From: Listeria costaricensis
GTDB lineage: Bacteria > Bacillota > Bacilli > Lactobacillales > Listeriaceae
NCBI RefSeq assembly: GCF_900183385.1
Contig: NZ_FXUT01000007.1
Span: 1-64,000 of the forward strand
Reading direction: 5' to 3'
DNA length: 64,000 nt
Shown: positions 63,464 through 64,000 of the stretch, piece by piece
Position numbering within the stretch: position 1 is the stretch's first letter
Layout of the letters: each line of letters opens with the position of its first letter
Notes under the pieces: model-generated
What the model was told of the DNA's origin: nothing
Database searches by the model: none
Seen by the model: the letters and a program-made list of their open reading frames with translations, nothing else
Made by a program: the position numbers and the translations under genes

Positions 63464-64000
63464 TTAAAGTATATTTTCAAGGCCGTAAATCAGTGTTTGA
63501 TGATGGGCGGTTTCACGAATCGCCAGTGCTACACCCGACATAAAGGAGATCCGGTCGTAGGAATCATGCCGAATTGTTAGCCCCTGACCCTCTGCTCCGA
63601 AAATTACTTCCTGATGAGCCACGAGTCCGGGAAGGCGCACACTATGGATCCGCATGCCTTCATAATCAGCACCGCGAGCCCCTGGAATGGTCTCTTCTTC
63701 ACCGCTTGCCCCCTGTTGGATTTTTTCCCGTGCGGCGGCCATCATTTCAGCCGTTTTGACCGCAGTTCCGCTTGGGGCATCTAATTTTTTATCGTGATGC
63801 AGCTCGATAATTTCCACATTTGGAAAATATTTCGCCGCTTTTTCAGCAAACTGCATCATCAATACCGCACCAATTGCAAAGTTAGGCGCGATCAGGCTGC
63901 CGACACCGCGAGCTTCAGCAAGTTTCGTCAGCGTTTCGATTTGTTCCGGCGTAAAGCCAGTTGTCCCAACGACCGCACGCACACCCTTTTCAATAATCGT
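63464..64000 (-). CDS. dapB: 4-hydroxy-tetrahydrodipicolinate reductase, N-terminus outside window
   Basis: The C-terminal 178 residues of DapB; the reading frame runs off the right edge without a start. The visible part has [19 protein letters not shown], the catalytic/substrate segment [17 protein letters not shown] and the dimer region with [15 protein letters not shown]. It reduces HTPA in lysine and diaminopimelate synthesis, feeding peptidoglycan. It heads the dapB-mgsA-cca-birA cluster. The true start and promoter lie beyond 64000. Confidence 0.95.
   Translation of the reverse strand, partial: TIIEKGVRAVVGTTGFTPEQIETLTKLAEARGVGSLIAPNFAIGAVLMMQFAEKAAKYFPNVEIIELHHDKKLDAPSGTAVKTAEMMAAAREKIQQGASGEEETIPGARGADYEGMRIHSVRLPGLVAHQEVIFGAEGQGLTIRHDSYDRISFMSGVALAIRETAHHQTLIYGLENIL

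Overview
The window is a stretch of Gram-positive (Firmicutes) core chromosome that most likely comes from a member of the Listeriaceae, and probably a Listeria species outside the low-GC L. monocytogenes group. The reasons are the gene order and the gene content. The order pbuG-type permease, ctpA, csoR-copA-copZ, deoD, msrB-msrA, degV, hemolysin III, ccpN, PPDK regulator, ppdK, pgcA, dfrA, thyA, fhs, mntR, csp, rpsN2, pbuX-xpt, gpsB, recU, PBP1A, nth-dnaD, asnS-aspB, dinG, panDCB, birA-cca-mgsA-dapB is, as I recall it, that of Listeria. Coding DNA looks somewhat richer in GC than L. monocytogenes. I could not run a database search, so the species is not fixed.

Layout. 0-3 kb: rluD-lspA and a nucleobase permease. 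3-4.4 kb: a MATE exporter, then an AT-rich gap of about 390 bp. 4.8-9.3 kb: the CtpA protease and a CsoR-controlled copper operon with a clear operator. 9.4-15.6 kb: a VanY-like carboxypeptidase, deoD, yozE, an oxidoreductase, and a degV-ypmR-ypmS-msrA-msrB operon. 15.7-17.5 kb: hemolysin III and two accessory-looking genes (a DUF4303-type protein and an unrecognised partner). 17.5-21.7 kb: ccpN, the PPDK regulator and ppdK behind a perfect 18-bp palindrome. 21.9-25.6 kb: a cystine symporter, a 2H phosphoesterase, an aromatic-acid-exporter-type protein and a DedA protein. 25.9-31.8 kb: pgcA, rlmA, dfrA, thyA and an ABC-F ATPase. 31.9-32.9 kb: a DUF1963-type gene and a newly read 55-residue membrane protein. 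33-39.6 kb: fhs, mntR, csp, an RNase H-like protein, ypcP, small regulatory-looking genes and a zinc-free S14 with a Zur box. 39.7-45.4 kb: the guanine-riboswitch xpt-pbuX operon, a carboxypeptidase, an RNA methyltransferase, RNase P RNA and gpsB. 45.5-64 kb: ypsA-yppE, recU-PBP1A, ypoC-nth-dnaD, asnS-aspB-ypmB, dinG, pantothenate genes, a thioredoxin-like lipoprotein, birA-cca-mgsA and a dapB cut by the window end.

How the genes work together. Several blocks are small physiological modules: copper efflux and sensing (csoR-copA-copZ), purine salvage (deoD, the NCS2 permeases, xpt), one-carbon and thymidylate synthesis (fhs, dfrA, thyA), the pyruvate/PEP node (ccpN, PPDK regulator, ppdK), cell-wall growth and its coordination (gpsB, PBP1A, recU), and pantothenate/CoA supply (panBCD).

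I found no insertion sequence, prophage, CRISPR array or tRNA gene. I did not find a convincing new multi-gene system. The most interesting signals are regulatory (the ccpN palindrome, the Zur box on rpsN2) and small accessory loci (the DUF4303 pair, DUF1963 plus the 55-residue membrane protein, and the AT-rich gap before ctpA).
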